From positions 81,740-131,959 of the forward strand of contig NW_004191755.1 in the NCBI RefSeq assembly GCF_000330505.1: a DNA stretch of 50,220 nucleotides, in the 5' to 3' direction. This document shows, piece after piece, positions 32,516 through 43,292 of this stretch (positions are counted from its first letter, which is position 1; each line of letters opens with the position of its first letter). Source of the stretch: Entamoeba invadens IP1 (lineage: Eukaryota > Evosea > Mastigamoebida > Endamoebidae). The notes below the pieces were generated by a model. That model worked only from the letters and a program-made list of their open reading frames with translations, was not told the origin of the DNA and did no database searches. The translations under genes were made by a program, and so were the position numbers.

Positions 32516-33500
32516 ATTAAGATAGTCGAATCAACCCCCTTTCTTATGTAAATGTTGAACGTTTCAACTTAGAAGAAGTTGACTGTAAAAAGTACAAAAT
32601 AGGCCAGGACTAGCACAACTTGTAATACGATAATTTACCTTTTTGATTAGTTTGCATCGTTAGAATTATAAGTTTTCGGATGAAACAAAACCAAAAAAGA
32701 TTGATTAAAATACTTTGTCGCCCAATAAATTTAAAACTACTTTTATTTTTTGGTCATTGTCTCGTTTTTTAGGTTCAAAAAAATAAGTTGATAATTTTTT
32801 AAAAGAAAAAACTACTTGTAAATAAAAACAAAAATTTTGATATGCAAACGAATGTACATCAACAGCACTATAATGTATCACTGCTTTATATCATACTGTA
32901 ACATTATACAAACAAGTTACAGAATGTGTTTTTTATCATAATAATTTTTATCAATTATAATAAAAATTATTATATTTTTAATATTTGTTTTTTTTACAAA
33001 TCAAACAATTGTTTAACTTAAATTAAATAATTTTAATAAAAATATTCATAAAAACACCACCAACAAACTATACATATTATTATAATTATATCAATATAAA
33101 CTATTAAAATGACTTAAGTTGTTGAAAAATAAAATGGGTTTTATATCCACCATTATTTTTTCTCAAAAAACTTTTATGAAAACTTAAAATTAAAATAAAC
33201 AAGTTCAAATATTCAAACTCACACAAACAACAGAGATGTGTTTGTGTTGAGTTGTTGTGTATCCCCATTACCGTTTGGCAATTTTATTTACACATAGCGC
33301 ATATAAATTAACGATAAGATAATGCAAATTACGCGCGACTTATGTTTGTTTTATTGTGTTATTTTTTATAACAAATAAAAGAGGAAAGTTTGGCTTGGAA
33401 TATCCAAGAGCTCAACCAACAACAAAAGCCATATCAAACAAGAAGACTAACGCCTAAGGATGACTTTATTGAGAAACAACTAACAAACACTTTTATGGTT

Positions 33501-34349
33501 TATAAACTAAACTGTAGTTCAAAAGTCTGTACCGCAGTATTTTTAAAACTTCCTAAAGTCCCGTTTTTTATTTTTTATTTTTCCTAAAAAACAAAAAAAC
33601 AAAAGTACAGACTTAATTTTGAAAAAAATACCAATCCCGTTCAATTATTTTCGTACAATATCGGGAAATTATCGGAATATTAGACAGCCTTTTCCAAAAA
33701 ACCCGATCCCGTTATTTGATTTGACCACAATTCGATACTTCACAACACAAACTCAACGTTGTTGGTCAAATCTTACAACGATAAACAGGTTAATAAATTG
33801 GGATGTTGTTGTTTGTGTCAATTTGTAACTAAATATCAGTTTCGTTAGTTTTTCATTTTAATTAAAAACAAATATGTGGTTTTGTTCTTTAAACAAAAGA
33901 AAATGAAATAACGAGTTTTAAAGAAAAATAAATAAGAGCAAACAATTAATAATTTTGTGTTTTGATATTTCAGTCATTGTTGTGACAACACCATCAGTAT
34001 ATCGATATTACGCGATACTTTAGCGCTTGTTATTTATTTTATTATTATAAATGAAGACTCGACTTTGAAAATTTTTGGCATTAAATTTATCAGCTTTTTA
34101 TAATAAAATGCACTTTTGGGATCATTCACGTGTATTTCAAAAATTAAGTTATATTAAATTTTATATGGGATTTTTTAATGCTTAATAATTCTTCAAGCAA
34201 AAAAATAAATTTGAAGACTGTTTTTCTCAATTTTTACTTGAAAAAAATAAGCGAATTTATTACAAAAAACGATTCCCAAAAATAATAAACAAAATAAATG
34301 CAAAAAATCGGGACACCCCAGTACAGACTTTTGAAAAACAGTTTATAAC
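33501..34349. mobile_element. ~850 bp element bounded by inverted repeats with TTCAAAAGTCTGTAC
   Basis: Left end 33501-33533 and right end 34317-34349 share TATAAACT, ACTGT and TTCAAAAGTCTGTAC in inverted orientation, and further in TCCCG followed by TTTTTT; the left end has about 18 extra bases between these blocks. A third, inverted copy of the core (GTACAGACTT then TTTTGAA) lies at 33604-33622. No transposase is seen. Exact boundaries are uncertain. Confidence 0.5.
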
Positions 34350-34524
34350 TTATAATCTCAAGGTTGTGTTTTTTCAATAAAACATTAAAAATAGTTTTTA
34401 TTTAAATATAGTAAATAAACCATTAAAACTATAGGTCAAGCACCTTACTGTAAAAATTATATTTTCTATTTCGAATTGTATTCATATTAAAATTATAGTA
34501 AATGGGTGTTTTGGATAAAATTTA

Positions 34525-34980
34525 ATTTGGTTCCTGAATTCAAAAAATACCAAATCGTCACCTCAAGCCAGTGGATACCGAGTGAGACGAAGAATTAATG
34601 AAAAGGCTAAAATAGTCACATTCGAACGGTCTGTATGTGCACCTGTTTTTCTTATTGAGTCCTTCTATGGCACGGACCCCCCAAGCGGTACAGAACCACA
34701 TCTGGGTCGACCCAATACAGAAAATAATGAGCAACATTGGGACGTACAAACAGTGGCTGAAAATGGACTTTCTACAAAAAACAATACACTCGTTTTTGTC
34801 GGAAAAACCGACCGACAAACTATAACAATGGTTTCTGAAAACTATTTAATGGTTTTTTCAATAAAAATTTTGAAAAAAAGACAAAAAACAAAAAAACTAT
34901 AATATACTATAAAATGCTATAAATTATTATATGCCGGTCGGTTTTTCTGTGCCGGTATGTTTTTCTGGGATCTGTATATT
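34525..34980 (-). repeat. Dispersed repeat copy 2 joined to a GC-richer block and an inverted repeat
   Basis: 34571-34588 is identical to 29707-29724. The block 34600-34830 is clearly less AT-rich than anything around it and is open on both strands, with no domain that I recognise. GGAAAAACCGACCG at about 34800 recurs inverted as CGGTCGGTTTTTC at about 34934, giving a ~130 bp inverted-repeat unit at its edge. It looks like the scar of an unidentified element. Confidence 0.5.
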
Positions 34981-35732
34981 AAATTTTGAATAATGGGGTG
35001 GTTGTCAATGTAAGTTTATATTTTTTTATTATAATTTGTTATTGTTTTGTTAAGTAAATAATTATTTTTAATGGTTTGAATTGGAGAATTATAAATTGTT
35101 TCTATATTTCTTCGGTTGTTGTTTTTTGACGGTCATTTTTTCTGGTATTAATGATGTTCTGTTGAGATTATTTGAAATACAACAATATATTAAATCAATA
35201 TATTTTATATGTTTGAATTTCTAGAATTATATTAAATGTATAATAAATTCTTTATTTTCAGTTCAAATTTTTAAATTACTATGATTTGACATTGTATTTA
35301 TAATTAAATAACGATAATTATATATTTTTTAAACTATGTTTTATAAAAAAATGGTTAATTTTTCTGAACTAAAGGAATTGTTCTATTATTATTTAACTAC
35401 CATAACACACAAATTGTAAATATCCATAAACCCATTGTTGGTCATAATATATAACGCAACTATACTTTATAATTAATATATCAAAATTTATAATAAATAT
35501 TTTTTGGATTAATTTTACAATTATTTGAATTTTTGGAAGATTCATCACTTATTAAAACAAATTAAAAAAGTAAGGAAAGATTGTTCCTAATAGTTTAAAA
35601 ATGTTCCAAATATATTCAATTTATTCTTTTCGGTTTTTTAAAAATTCTTCATAATGCCTATCCATTCTTTTGTAAAATAAAACAATGTTAGAGTGAACTC
35701 ATAAACAGTAAAACTTATTTAATCAATAATTG

Positions 35733-38700
35733 ATGGGTCTTCTATTTTTGTTAATAGGACTTTCGTGTGGGTATTGGGGAGAAGTCAATAATGAAATTCG
35801 ATACAATACTGGCAGCAGTTCATCACAATGGACGGTTGGTTACTATTCTTATGATCGATTTACTTTTACATCCCAGTGCTGCACAAACGCGATGAAAACG
35901 TTTGCGGACACGGACCTTACAAGTGCGAGTAGTGCCGTTAATAGATATTTTGAATTTTCTTCTGGCGTCAATATGAAATATTTCTTCATGAGAAACCGAC
36001 CGAAAGCCGAGCGGATGTACATTAAAGAAGAAAATCGACCAAACAATTTAGTCATCACATTTGGCTGTTTTGGGAGCAATACTAATTGTCGTACTTCTCA
36101 ATATTCCAATGCAAATCCTTTTATTTATGTCTCAGACAAAGGTGTTGTTTTATACTCGAAAATTGATGAAAGATTCAGAATTGTATATACAAGAAATGTT
36201 TTTACCACAGTACCTCTTGTTTATATTGATGGTGATGTTTCTCAAAGTGTCGAAGTTTCTTTTAGTGGCTTTTCGTTGTCAAATGATTTCACTGTTGAGA
36301 TGTACCTCTTTACTGGAAAAATTAATCCCAACAGTGTGACTTTCATTGATAGTGGTGCATACGCCGATTTTAAAGTTGCTGTCGTTTGCTATAAAAGAAA
36401 TATATTTCGGTATATGTTGGTCTCAACGTCACAAACCGAGGATTTTACAAATAAAGTGTGTGGGTGTATTCCCACTTATTATGGTCTGGTTGATACTTCT
36501 CACAATTTCCCAGACTGTGCAAACAACTCGACGTATTTCGATTTGGATTTGACTGCTGGGACACAATGGACTTTTGTTCAACGTTCGTGGAATACAGTGA
36601 TTGTGAAGGAAGGTGTATCAAATATACTGACATCTTCAAGTACAATCATTTTACAAGTGCTTTCACTGAGTAAAAATTCTCAAATTACGTTTGATAGTTA
36701 CATGTCAATAAGTAGTCTTATTTTCCAAAATGAATGCAAACTGGTTTTTAACAAATATCTTTACATTAACTTTATTACAGTCAACTCAAGTACAATACCA
36801 TATGGTTCGAAACTTTTTAAACACTCTGGATTTACGTGTTATTATTGTGCTGCAGGTGAAGTCATCAAATGTGATGATGGTTATGTGCATTACAAAAGTT
36901 GTACTTGCATTACTGGATTCAATTTTCTTAGCAATGGACTTTGTGAAACGTGTCACTCGACTTGCGAAAAGTGTAGTGGTCCATTAACTACGAATTGTTT
37001 AAGTTGTGGAAGTGGTAGATATTTACAAAATGGGCAATGTTTGTCATGTGATTCAAATTGTTATGATATAGGACCAAGTTGTCATAACATCAATGGTTGC
37101 ATAAAATGCAAAGATGCGTTTTATATCAACAACAAAATGTGTTCACCGTGTAATTCTAATTGTAATACATGCGATGGGGGGACTTCTTCAAGTTGTCTGA
37201 GCTGTAAAAGTGGGAAATATTTCGTTGCCCAAAACAAGACTTGTAATGACTGTGATCCAAATTGTGCATATGGATATTGTAGTACTGTTAATGGTTGTAC
37301 TAAGTGTATTGAAGGTTATTTTCCTCAAAACTACAGATGCACCAAATGTGGTGTTACTTGTAAAACGTGTGATATTGTGTCCACCAATTGTTTAAGTTGT
37401 TACAATGATAGTTTTATTGAGAATAACATATGTATCACATGTGAAGAAGGTTATTGTGAAGTTGGGTATTGCCTACAAGAAGATGGCTGTACGAAGTGCA
37501 AAAGTGGATATTATAAAAATGGGAAAAGGTGTTTGAAATGTGATACAAATTGTTTGACATGTGGCACCACATCAACTGATTGTCTCTCTTGTGCAAGTGG
37601 ATTGTACTTGAATGATTCGACACATCAATGTATTGACTGTGATTCAAATTGTATAGACACGTCAACACACTGCACTTCACCGAGTGGGTGTACTCAATGC
37701 AAAGATGGCTTTTATATAAATAATAAAAGATGTGCAACATGTGATAATACATGTTATACATGCAACGGAAATTCTTCTTCAAACTGTCTAAGTTGTAATT
37801 TGGGAAGATATCTCAAATATAACAACAATTGTGAAATCTGTGATATCAATTGTCTTGATAATCCAAATAATTGTGATGTGATTAAAGGGTGTACTAAGTG
37901 TGCTGTTGGCTATTTTGTAAACGCAAAAACGTGTAAAAGTTGTGATAGTCAATGCAGAACGTGTTATGGAGATTTGTCTTATAATTGTCTCAGTTGTAAA
38001 ACAGGAACTTATTTGGACAACTATCAATGTTTGTCTTGTGACTCTAAATGTGTTGATTCAAGTACACACTGTGACACATCCACTGGATGTTCAAAGTGTG
38101 TTGACGGGTATTATGCATATAATAAAATATGTGATCAATGCGATTCAACATGTTTGACCTGTGATGTGATTTCAACCAATTGTACCTCATGTAAACAGGG
38201 AACTTATTTAAATAATTACAATTGTGTTGCTTGTGATGTAAATTGTAAAGGAATAACTTCATCATATTGTAGCACCACAGAAGGGTGTCTTGATTGTGTA
38301 GATGGATACTATAGTTCTGATAAAACGTGCAAAAAGTGTGATTCAAACTGCAAGACTTGTGACCAGACATCAACCCAATGCCTTACTTGTGGAAACAATT
38401 ATTATCTTGAAAATTCCATTTGTAAAAGTTGTGGAGAAGAGTGTAAAACATGTGATTCAACTTTGGGATGTATCATGTGTAACAAAGGATTTTACCCGGA
38501 ATCAAAAACGTGTTCAAAATGTGACTCATCGTGTTCTGATTGCACTTCACTTTCAGACTGTCAAAGTTGCACAGATAATACATATCTTGACAACGGATTG
38601 TGTCACCAATGTGATTCAAACTGTAGCGCAACATGTGATGGACGACGTGGCTGTTTAAATTGTTCCGAGGGGTATTACCCATCAAATAAGATATGTGCTG

Positions 38701-41700
38701 CTTGTTCAGAGATACCAAATTGTGACAAATGTAGTACAACATCCAAGACTTGTATAAAGTGTAATGGGTTATTTGAAGTTTCCAATGGGAAGTGTGCTTG
38801 TCTTGCACAACTTCAAATGTATCAAAGTAGTTCAAGCTCATGTGAATATTGTTATAATAATATAACAAATTGTAAGGCATGCAAAAACAATGAAACATTG
38901 ATGAGTCAACAAAAATATGAAGCGGTGTGTGAAGAGTGTTATACCCCTTATGTCTTAGTCAATGGAAAATGCATTTTGTGTGATAACAAAATTTACAACA
39001 AAAATACGAAAGAATGTGACAATTATGAAACAAACTGCACTACACAAAATGACAACAAAAAATGTTTGAAATGTCAACTCTCAAATTATTTATTGAATGG
39101 CAAATGTGTGCAATTCACAAATTCAGTTTGCCAACAGACAAGTAAAATAACCTGTGAAGAGTGTGGTGATGGGATTTCTTCCGCTGGAAATTGTCAAATA
39201 AAAAATGACTTGGACATTTCAAATTGTAATTATTATAAAACACAAACAAATAAAGTCTCGTGTTTTCAATGTGAAGAAAACTCGACATTAACAAGTGGAG
39301 TTTGTGTAAAAGATGATTCACAAAATTTGATGAAAAATGGAAACGTTTTCAAGTGTCAAAACAACAACTATTTAAACTCTAACAATTTGTGTATCAAATG
39401 CTCTTCAAAAGATATGTTATCAATTTATTGTGTTCAATCAAACAATGTTGTGATATCAACTAAATGTGAATTAAATTCACTTTTGGATTATACAACAAGC
39501 AAGTGTTTTTCATCAATCAATTGTGGATCATTTGAATCAAACGATTGTGTTAAATGCAAACAAGTTTCAAGTTTAATCAACAACATTTGTACGACGTGTT
39601 CTGTTACTAATTGTATTAGATACGATTCTAATTGTAAATGTATCCAATGCGAAAATACACATCTCCCAATTAATGGGAATTGTTTATCACTCAAACAACT
39701 TTCGTGTTATGCAGGGGATGGTAAACGATGTACCAAATGCTTTGACAGTTATTATTTTGCAAACACAAATATGAACAATGATAACAATCATTTTTGTTCA
39801 AAAAGAAGTGATGTAAACACTAAATACACTTATCAAAAATCAAATCAAGATGTCCCACAAACAGTTGAATGTCTTAAAGGTTTCTTTCCTTTTGAAAACA
39901 CTTGTGTTTCAATACAAGATTATAAAAAAGCTTCAACGTTAAAATCCACATCAGAAAACCGTTTAAATACATTTTATAATAATATCTCTTATTATACACC
40001 ATATAAAAGCACTTCGAAAAGTGAAAATATTGAAGATAACACAAATTGTGATGTTAAAACAACAAAAGGGTGTTTACAATGTTCAGATGGGTACTTCCTA
40101 ACAAATTTGTCATTAATTTCAACATGTGAAAAATGTCCTTCTAATTGTATGTCATGTTTTAACACGTCATATTGTCTAAGTTGTGCAAATGACTCCGTGT
40201 TGAACAGAGTGACAAACATTTGTGAAAAATCTGAAGATCTGACAAAGAAGTGTCGTCAGGTGATGCCGTACGGTGTTGGGTGTGCGATATGTCGGGATGG
40301 TTATTACAAATCACAGTCAAGTTGTATTGAGTGTGACACAACTTGCTCAGTTTGTAATGACCAATTTTCGTGTTTAAAATGTGCACCAAATCATTTCAAA
40401 ATTTATGGTGAAAGTCTGTTGTGTTTACCATTTGAGAATATGACAAATTGTGAAAATATCACACAAAGTGGATGTATTAAATGTGAAAGTGGCTATTATT
40501 TGAGTGAATCTAAACCGCTTTGTTATAGTTGTAGTGTCGGCTGTGTTACTTGTATCCATGCACAAAGTTGTGATAAATGTGAAAGCAAATACATAATAAT
40601 TGGTCTGAGTTGCGTTCATTACAGTGAAATTGAGTATTGTGAAAATGCTGAAGATAGTAAATGTATCAAATGTAAAGGAGACAAAGTCCCTTCAGAAGAT
40701 GGTGCTTCTTGTATTGACAAGTCTAAAATAGCGATATATATTTCTATCGGTATCGTATGCGTATTTGTTATATTAGTGATCATTTCTATTATAGTGTTGA
40801 TTATCATTTTATTCAGAATGCACCACAAAAAGACAAAAGAACTTCGCAAAGTGTGTATTTTCAAAATGAGCCGCTCGAACATAGCTTTTGTATCGAAATT
40901 AGGATGTATTTCATCAAATAAAAAAGTGTTAGAATTTACAGGGGATGACGTGTCGAATGAGATCAATGTGTGTGAGGAAAACAGAGAACTCATATGTATT
41001 GGAAATTCATCAAAAAGTATTAAAAAGGTTCAGATCACAGTAAAAGACGGGTGTGATCAATATTCAGTGAGAAGTGTCCCTCCACTAGTTACTCTTAAAA
41101 AAGGATTTGCATGCGAATTCGAAGTATTTTTGACGCCAAATTTTTCAAGTAACATATCCGACACAATAGCATGTGTTGTTCTTGATATAGAAAGTGGTAA
41201 AGAAGAAGTGTATCTTATTAAAATAAAAGCAACAACAAAAATGACGACTCGAATTGATTATCATGAGTTGGAGGAAGAAAAAAAGCTAGGTGAAGGGTCT
41301 TTTGGTATTGTGTATAAAGGGAGATACAGAGACAAAAATGTTGCAATCAAAAAGATGAAGCAAATGAGCGAAAGTGACACTGCACAAATGTTGAAAGAGT
41401 TTGAGAAGGAAGTTGATATGCTTGACAAATTCCGAAGTGACTATATAGTCCACTTCTATGGAGCTGTGTTCGTACCAAAGAAAATATGTATGGTCACTGA
41501 ACTTGCTCCGTATGGAAGTTTGAATGACTTGATGAAACATAAAAAAGACGAAGATATCACAAAGAAAATGCGAGTTAAATTTATGTTGGATGCATCTAAA
41601 GGAATTTTGTATTTGCATGAAAATGGGATCTTACACAGAGATATCAAACCAGATAATATCTTAATTGTGTCACTCGATTTTAACACAAAAGTCTTTGGTA

Positions 41701-42080
41701 AACTGACTGATTTTGGATCATCAAGAAATATCAATTTGTTAACGACTAATATGACATTCACAAAAGGTATTGGAACACCTGTGTATATGGCACCTGAAGT
41801 GTTACAACAAGAAAGATACACAAAAAGTGCAGACGTTTATTCACTCGGTATTACAATGTTTGAGGCATTCACTTGGCAAGAAGCTTATCCAAAGGAACAA
41901 TTCAGATTTCCATGGAAAATTGCGGAGTATGTAACACATGGGAAACATCCAAGAAAAAGATCAAGTATTACAAAAGAAGAGTACGATTTAATCCAAGATT
42001 GTTGGACGTTTAGAAAAGAAAAAAGAATCAAATGTGAAGTTGTCATTGATAGACTACAGATAATGGTCGATCAAATGTAA
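35733..42080 (+). CDS. Receptor-like transmembrane kinase (TMK), very large ectodomain
   Basis: 2,115 residues from ATG 35733 (a TTG just upstream is in frame but is not the start). Residues 1-15 are a signal peptide. Residues 16-365 form a low-Cys, Ser/Thr- and beta-rich domain (QWTVGYYSYDRFTFTSQCC...), unlike the E/F-type TMKs. From about 369 to 1660 there are dozens of modules alternating SCDSNCxxxxTHC and GCTKCxDGYYxxNKxC with SCLSC units, resembling furin-like/variant-surface-protein repeats. Membrane helix about 1668-1697, MSP/ASH-like domain about 1709-1836, TKL-like kinase from 1852 with GEGSFGIVYKG, VAIKKMK, HRDIKPDN (about 1967), DFG (about 1993) and YMAPE. All catalytic motifs are intact, so it is the best candidate here for an active receptor kinase. 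No frame break. Confidence 0.93.
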   Translation: MGLLFLLIGLSCGYWGEVNNEIRYNTGSSSSQWTVGYYSYDRFTFTSQCCTNAMKTFADTDLTSASSAVNRYFEFSSGVNMKYFFMRNRPKAERMYIKEENRPNNLVITFGCFGSNTNCRTSQYSNANPFIYVSDKGVVLYSKIDERFRIVYTRNVFTTVPLVYIDGDVSQSVEVSFSGFSLSNDFTVEMYLFTGKINPNSVTFIDSGAYADFKVAVVCYKRNIFRYMLVSTSQTEDFTNKVCGCIPTYYGLVDTSHNFPDCANNSTYFDLDLTAGTQWTFVQRSWNTVIVKEGVSNILTSSSTIILQVLSLSKNSQITFDSYMSISSLIFQNECKLVFNKYLYINFITVNSSTIPYGSKLFKHSGFTCYYCAAGEVIKCDDGYVHYKSCTCITGFNFLSNGLCETCHSTCEKCSGPLTTNCLSCGSGRYLQNGQCLSCDSNCYDIGPSCHNINGCIKCKDAFYINNKMCSPCNSNCNTCDGGTSSSCLSCKSGKYFVAQNKTCNDCDPNCAYGYCSTVNGCTKCIEGYFPQNYRCTKCGVTCKTCDIVSTNCLSCYNDSFIENNICITCEEGYCEVGYCLQEDGCTKCKSGYYKNGKRCLKCDTNCLTCGTTSTDCLSCASGLYLNDSTHQCIDCDSNCIDTSTHCTSPSGCTQCKDGFYINNKRCATCDNTCYTCNGNSSSNCLSCNLGRYLKYNNNCEICDINCLDNPNNCDVIKGCTKCAVGYFVNAKTCKSCDSQCRTCYGDLSYNCLSCKTGTYLDNYQCLSCDSKCVDSSTHCDTSTGCSKCVDGYYAYNKICDQCDSTCLTCDVISTNCTSCKQGTYLNNYNCVACDVNCKGITSSYCSTTEGCLDCVDGYYSSDKTCKKCDSNCKTCDQTSTQCLTCGNNYYLENSICKSCGEECKTCDSTLGCIMCNKGFYPESKTCSKCDSSCSDCTSLSDCQSCTDNTYLDNGLCHQCDSNCSATCDGRRGCLNCSEGYYPSNKICAACSEIPNCDKCSTTSKTCIKCNGLFEVSNGKCACLAQLQMYQSSSSSCEYCYNNITNCKACKNNETLMSQQKYEAVCEECYTPYVLVNGKCILCDNKIYNKNTKECDNYETNCTTQNDNKKCLKCQLSNYLLNGKCVQFTNSVCQQTSKITCEECGDGISSAGNCQIKNDLDISNCNYYKTQTNKVSCFQCEENSTLTSGVCVKDDSQNLMKNGNVFKCQNNNYLNSNNLCIKCSSKDMLSIYCVQSNNVVISTKCELNSLLDYTTSKCFSSINCGSFESNDCVKCKQVSSLINNICTTCSVTNCIRYDSNCKCIQCENTHLPINGNCLSLKQLSCYAGDGKRCTKCFDSYYFANTNMNNDNNHFCSKRSDVNTKYTYQKSNQDVPQTVECLKGFFPFENTCVSIQDYKKASTLKSTSENRLNTFYNNISYYTPYKSTSKSENIEDNTNCDVKTTKGCLQCSDGYFLTNLSLISTCEKCPSNCMSCFNTSYCLSCANDSVLNRVTNICEKSEDLTKKCRQVMPYGVGCAICRDGYYKSQSSCIECDTTCSVCNDQFSCLKCAPNHFKIYGESLLCLPFENMTNCENITQSGCIKCESGYYLSESKPLCYSCSVGCVTCIHAQSCDKCESKYIIIGLSCVHYSEIEYCENAEDSKCIKCKGDKVPSEDGASCIDKSKIAIYISIGIVCVFVILVIISIIVLIIILFRMHHKKTKELRKVCIFKMSRSNIAFVSKLGCISSNKKVLEFTGDDVSNEINVCEENRELICIGNSSKSIKKVQITVKDGCDQYSVRSVPPLVTLKKGFACEFEVFLTPNFSSNISDTIACVVLDIESGKEEVYLIKIKATTKMTTRIDYHELEEEKKLGEGSFGIVYKGRYRDKNVAIKKMKQMSESDTAQMLKEFEKEVDMLDKFRSDYIVHFYGAVFVPKKICMVTELAPYGSLNDLMKHKKDEDITKKMRVKFMLDASKGILYLHENGILHRDIKPDNILIVSLDFNTKVFGKLTDFGSSRNINLLTTNMTFTKGIGTPVYMAPEVLQQERYTKSADVYSLGITMFEAFTWQEAYPKEQFRFPWKIAEYVTHGKHPRKRSSITKEEYDLIQDCWTFRKEKRIKCEVVIDRLQIMVDQM

Positions 42081-43292
42081 TTTATTCAATTTTTTACAAT
42101 TTAAAAAAATCTAAACGGATATTATTTGTTTATAAAATAAATAAAAGTTATTAACATTATATAAGTTATAAACTTGATATCCTTTGATTAAAATTTATGA
42201 TATACGTTGAATATAATTTTAGTGAATTATTTTTGATCACCAAGTTTTGTAAATACGAATATATGTATTAAATTATAATTGCAATTATTAAAAACTGTCC
42301 TTTACTACCCTCACTAACTTTACCAATGAAAAAATTTGCCGAGAGTGTTTTTATAGTGAGTTATTTAGTTTTTAAACATTATATGGTGTTTTTTGGACTA
42401 TAAAGATTGAAATACTTCGGGAAGCCGTCCCAAAAATCCATACCAATTGTTTCATGTTTTTTCCACATTTTACCTAATGCCCGATTTTTAAATCTAATTA
42501 AAGCTATTTTTTGTTCACCAGATAATGACAAAAGACAAACACTATTTTTATTTTTCAAATTATTCTGGTAACTTATAAATGTTTTTAGAATATAAACAAT
42601 TGAATTGTATTTGAGACTCACCGTTTTAATTATTATAGTCATTTACCAAGAGTTGTCCGTTAATTAGCTTATTATAATCGGAACAATTCGGAATTTTTTT
42701 CAAAAAGTTTAATAATTGTTGTTTCAATATCTTTTTGTTTTTTTTTCATTTTTACCTAATTCCCGTTCTTTAAAACAAAAATTACAAATTATTATGTCAA
42801 CAACACAACATTTAAAAAACATAAAACTTTTATCATCCGACTTTTGTTTATAATCCATGTTTTTTGAATGGCATTTTACTACTTATTATTGTTTTCTAAT
42901 ATGGGAATTATAAATTAAAAAATCGTTGACTTGAAAATGTATTGAATTTAATCAAATAAATATTTTATAATTGAATTAAATAATTAAAATGATTTTAATG
43001 ATGGTTTTAAAATTAAGCAAAATTTTTAGATAGATAACAACAAAGTAATTCGTTTTTTACATGACTATACTTTTAACTATTCATGTTTTAATAATTCCGA
43101 TATGGAAGTTAATAAAACAATAAATTAACTAAAATCTTTAATAAAATTATTTTATAATCCAAATACTTTTATATAAATAATACAAAAAATCGAATACAAA
43201 AACTTCTCGTCATACAAATAATCACTTAACATCGACTTATTGTTTTTTAGATTGTTATTATTGTAAACTCCAAATATTAAATATAAGTACGT
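42081..43292. other. 1.2 kb intergenic region
   Basis: No gene I can support. A minus-strand frame at 42379-42642 (87 codons, SGEQKIALIRFKNRALGKMWKK...) has no recognisable domain and is followed upstream by a related stretch: the 42457-42500 sequence (ACATTTTACCTAATGCCCG) recurs imperfectly at 42742-42785, suggesting a decayed repeat. TTTTATATAAATAAT near 43170 and AAATATAAGTAC just before the ATG could be promoter parts of the 43293 gene. Confidence 0.5.

Larger units (their letters stand above)
32516..35732. other. 3.2 kb intergenic region with several repeats
   Basis: No intact gene. Traces of Cys-containing frames up to about 32650 may be further decay of the pseudogene. Around 33370-33505 a short open stretch (AWNIQELNQQQKPYQTRR) without ATG ends in the inverted repeat at 33501, which may have truncated it. 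The 33501-34349 inverted-repeat element and the GC-richer block 34525-34980 are listed separately. 34990-35732 is plain AT-rich sequence ahead of the TMK start. Confidence 0.55.

Noticed and set aside
33390..33828. Two short plus-strand frames around the 33.5 kb inverted repeat
   Set aside because: They start from non-ATG codons or lie within the repeat, with no family match.
34558..34902. Overlapping frames on both strands in the GC-richer block as real genes
   Set aside because: Neither has a domain, the starts are weak, and the block is a dispersed repeat remnant.
42379..42642. 87-codon minus-strand frame between the two large TMKs
   Set aside because: No recognisable domain and it includes part of an imperfect direct repeat; kept only as a note on the spacer.
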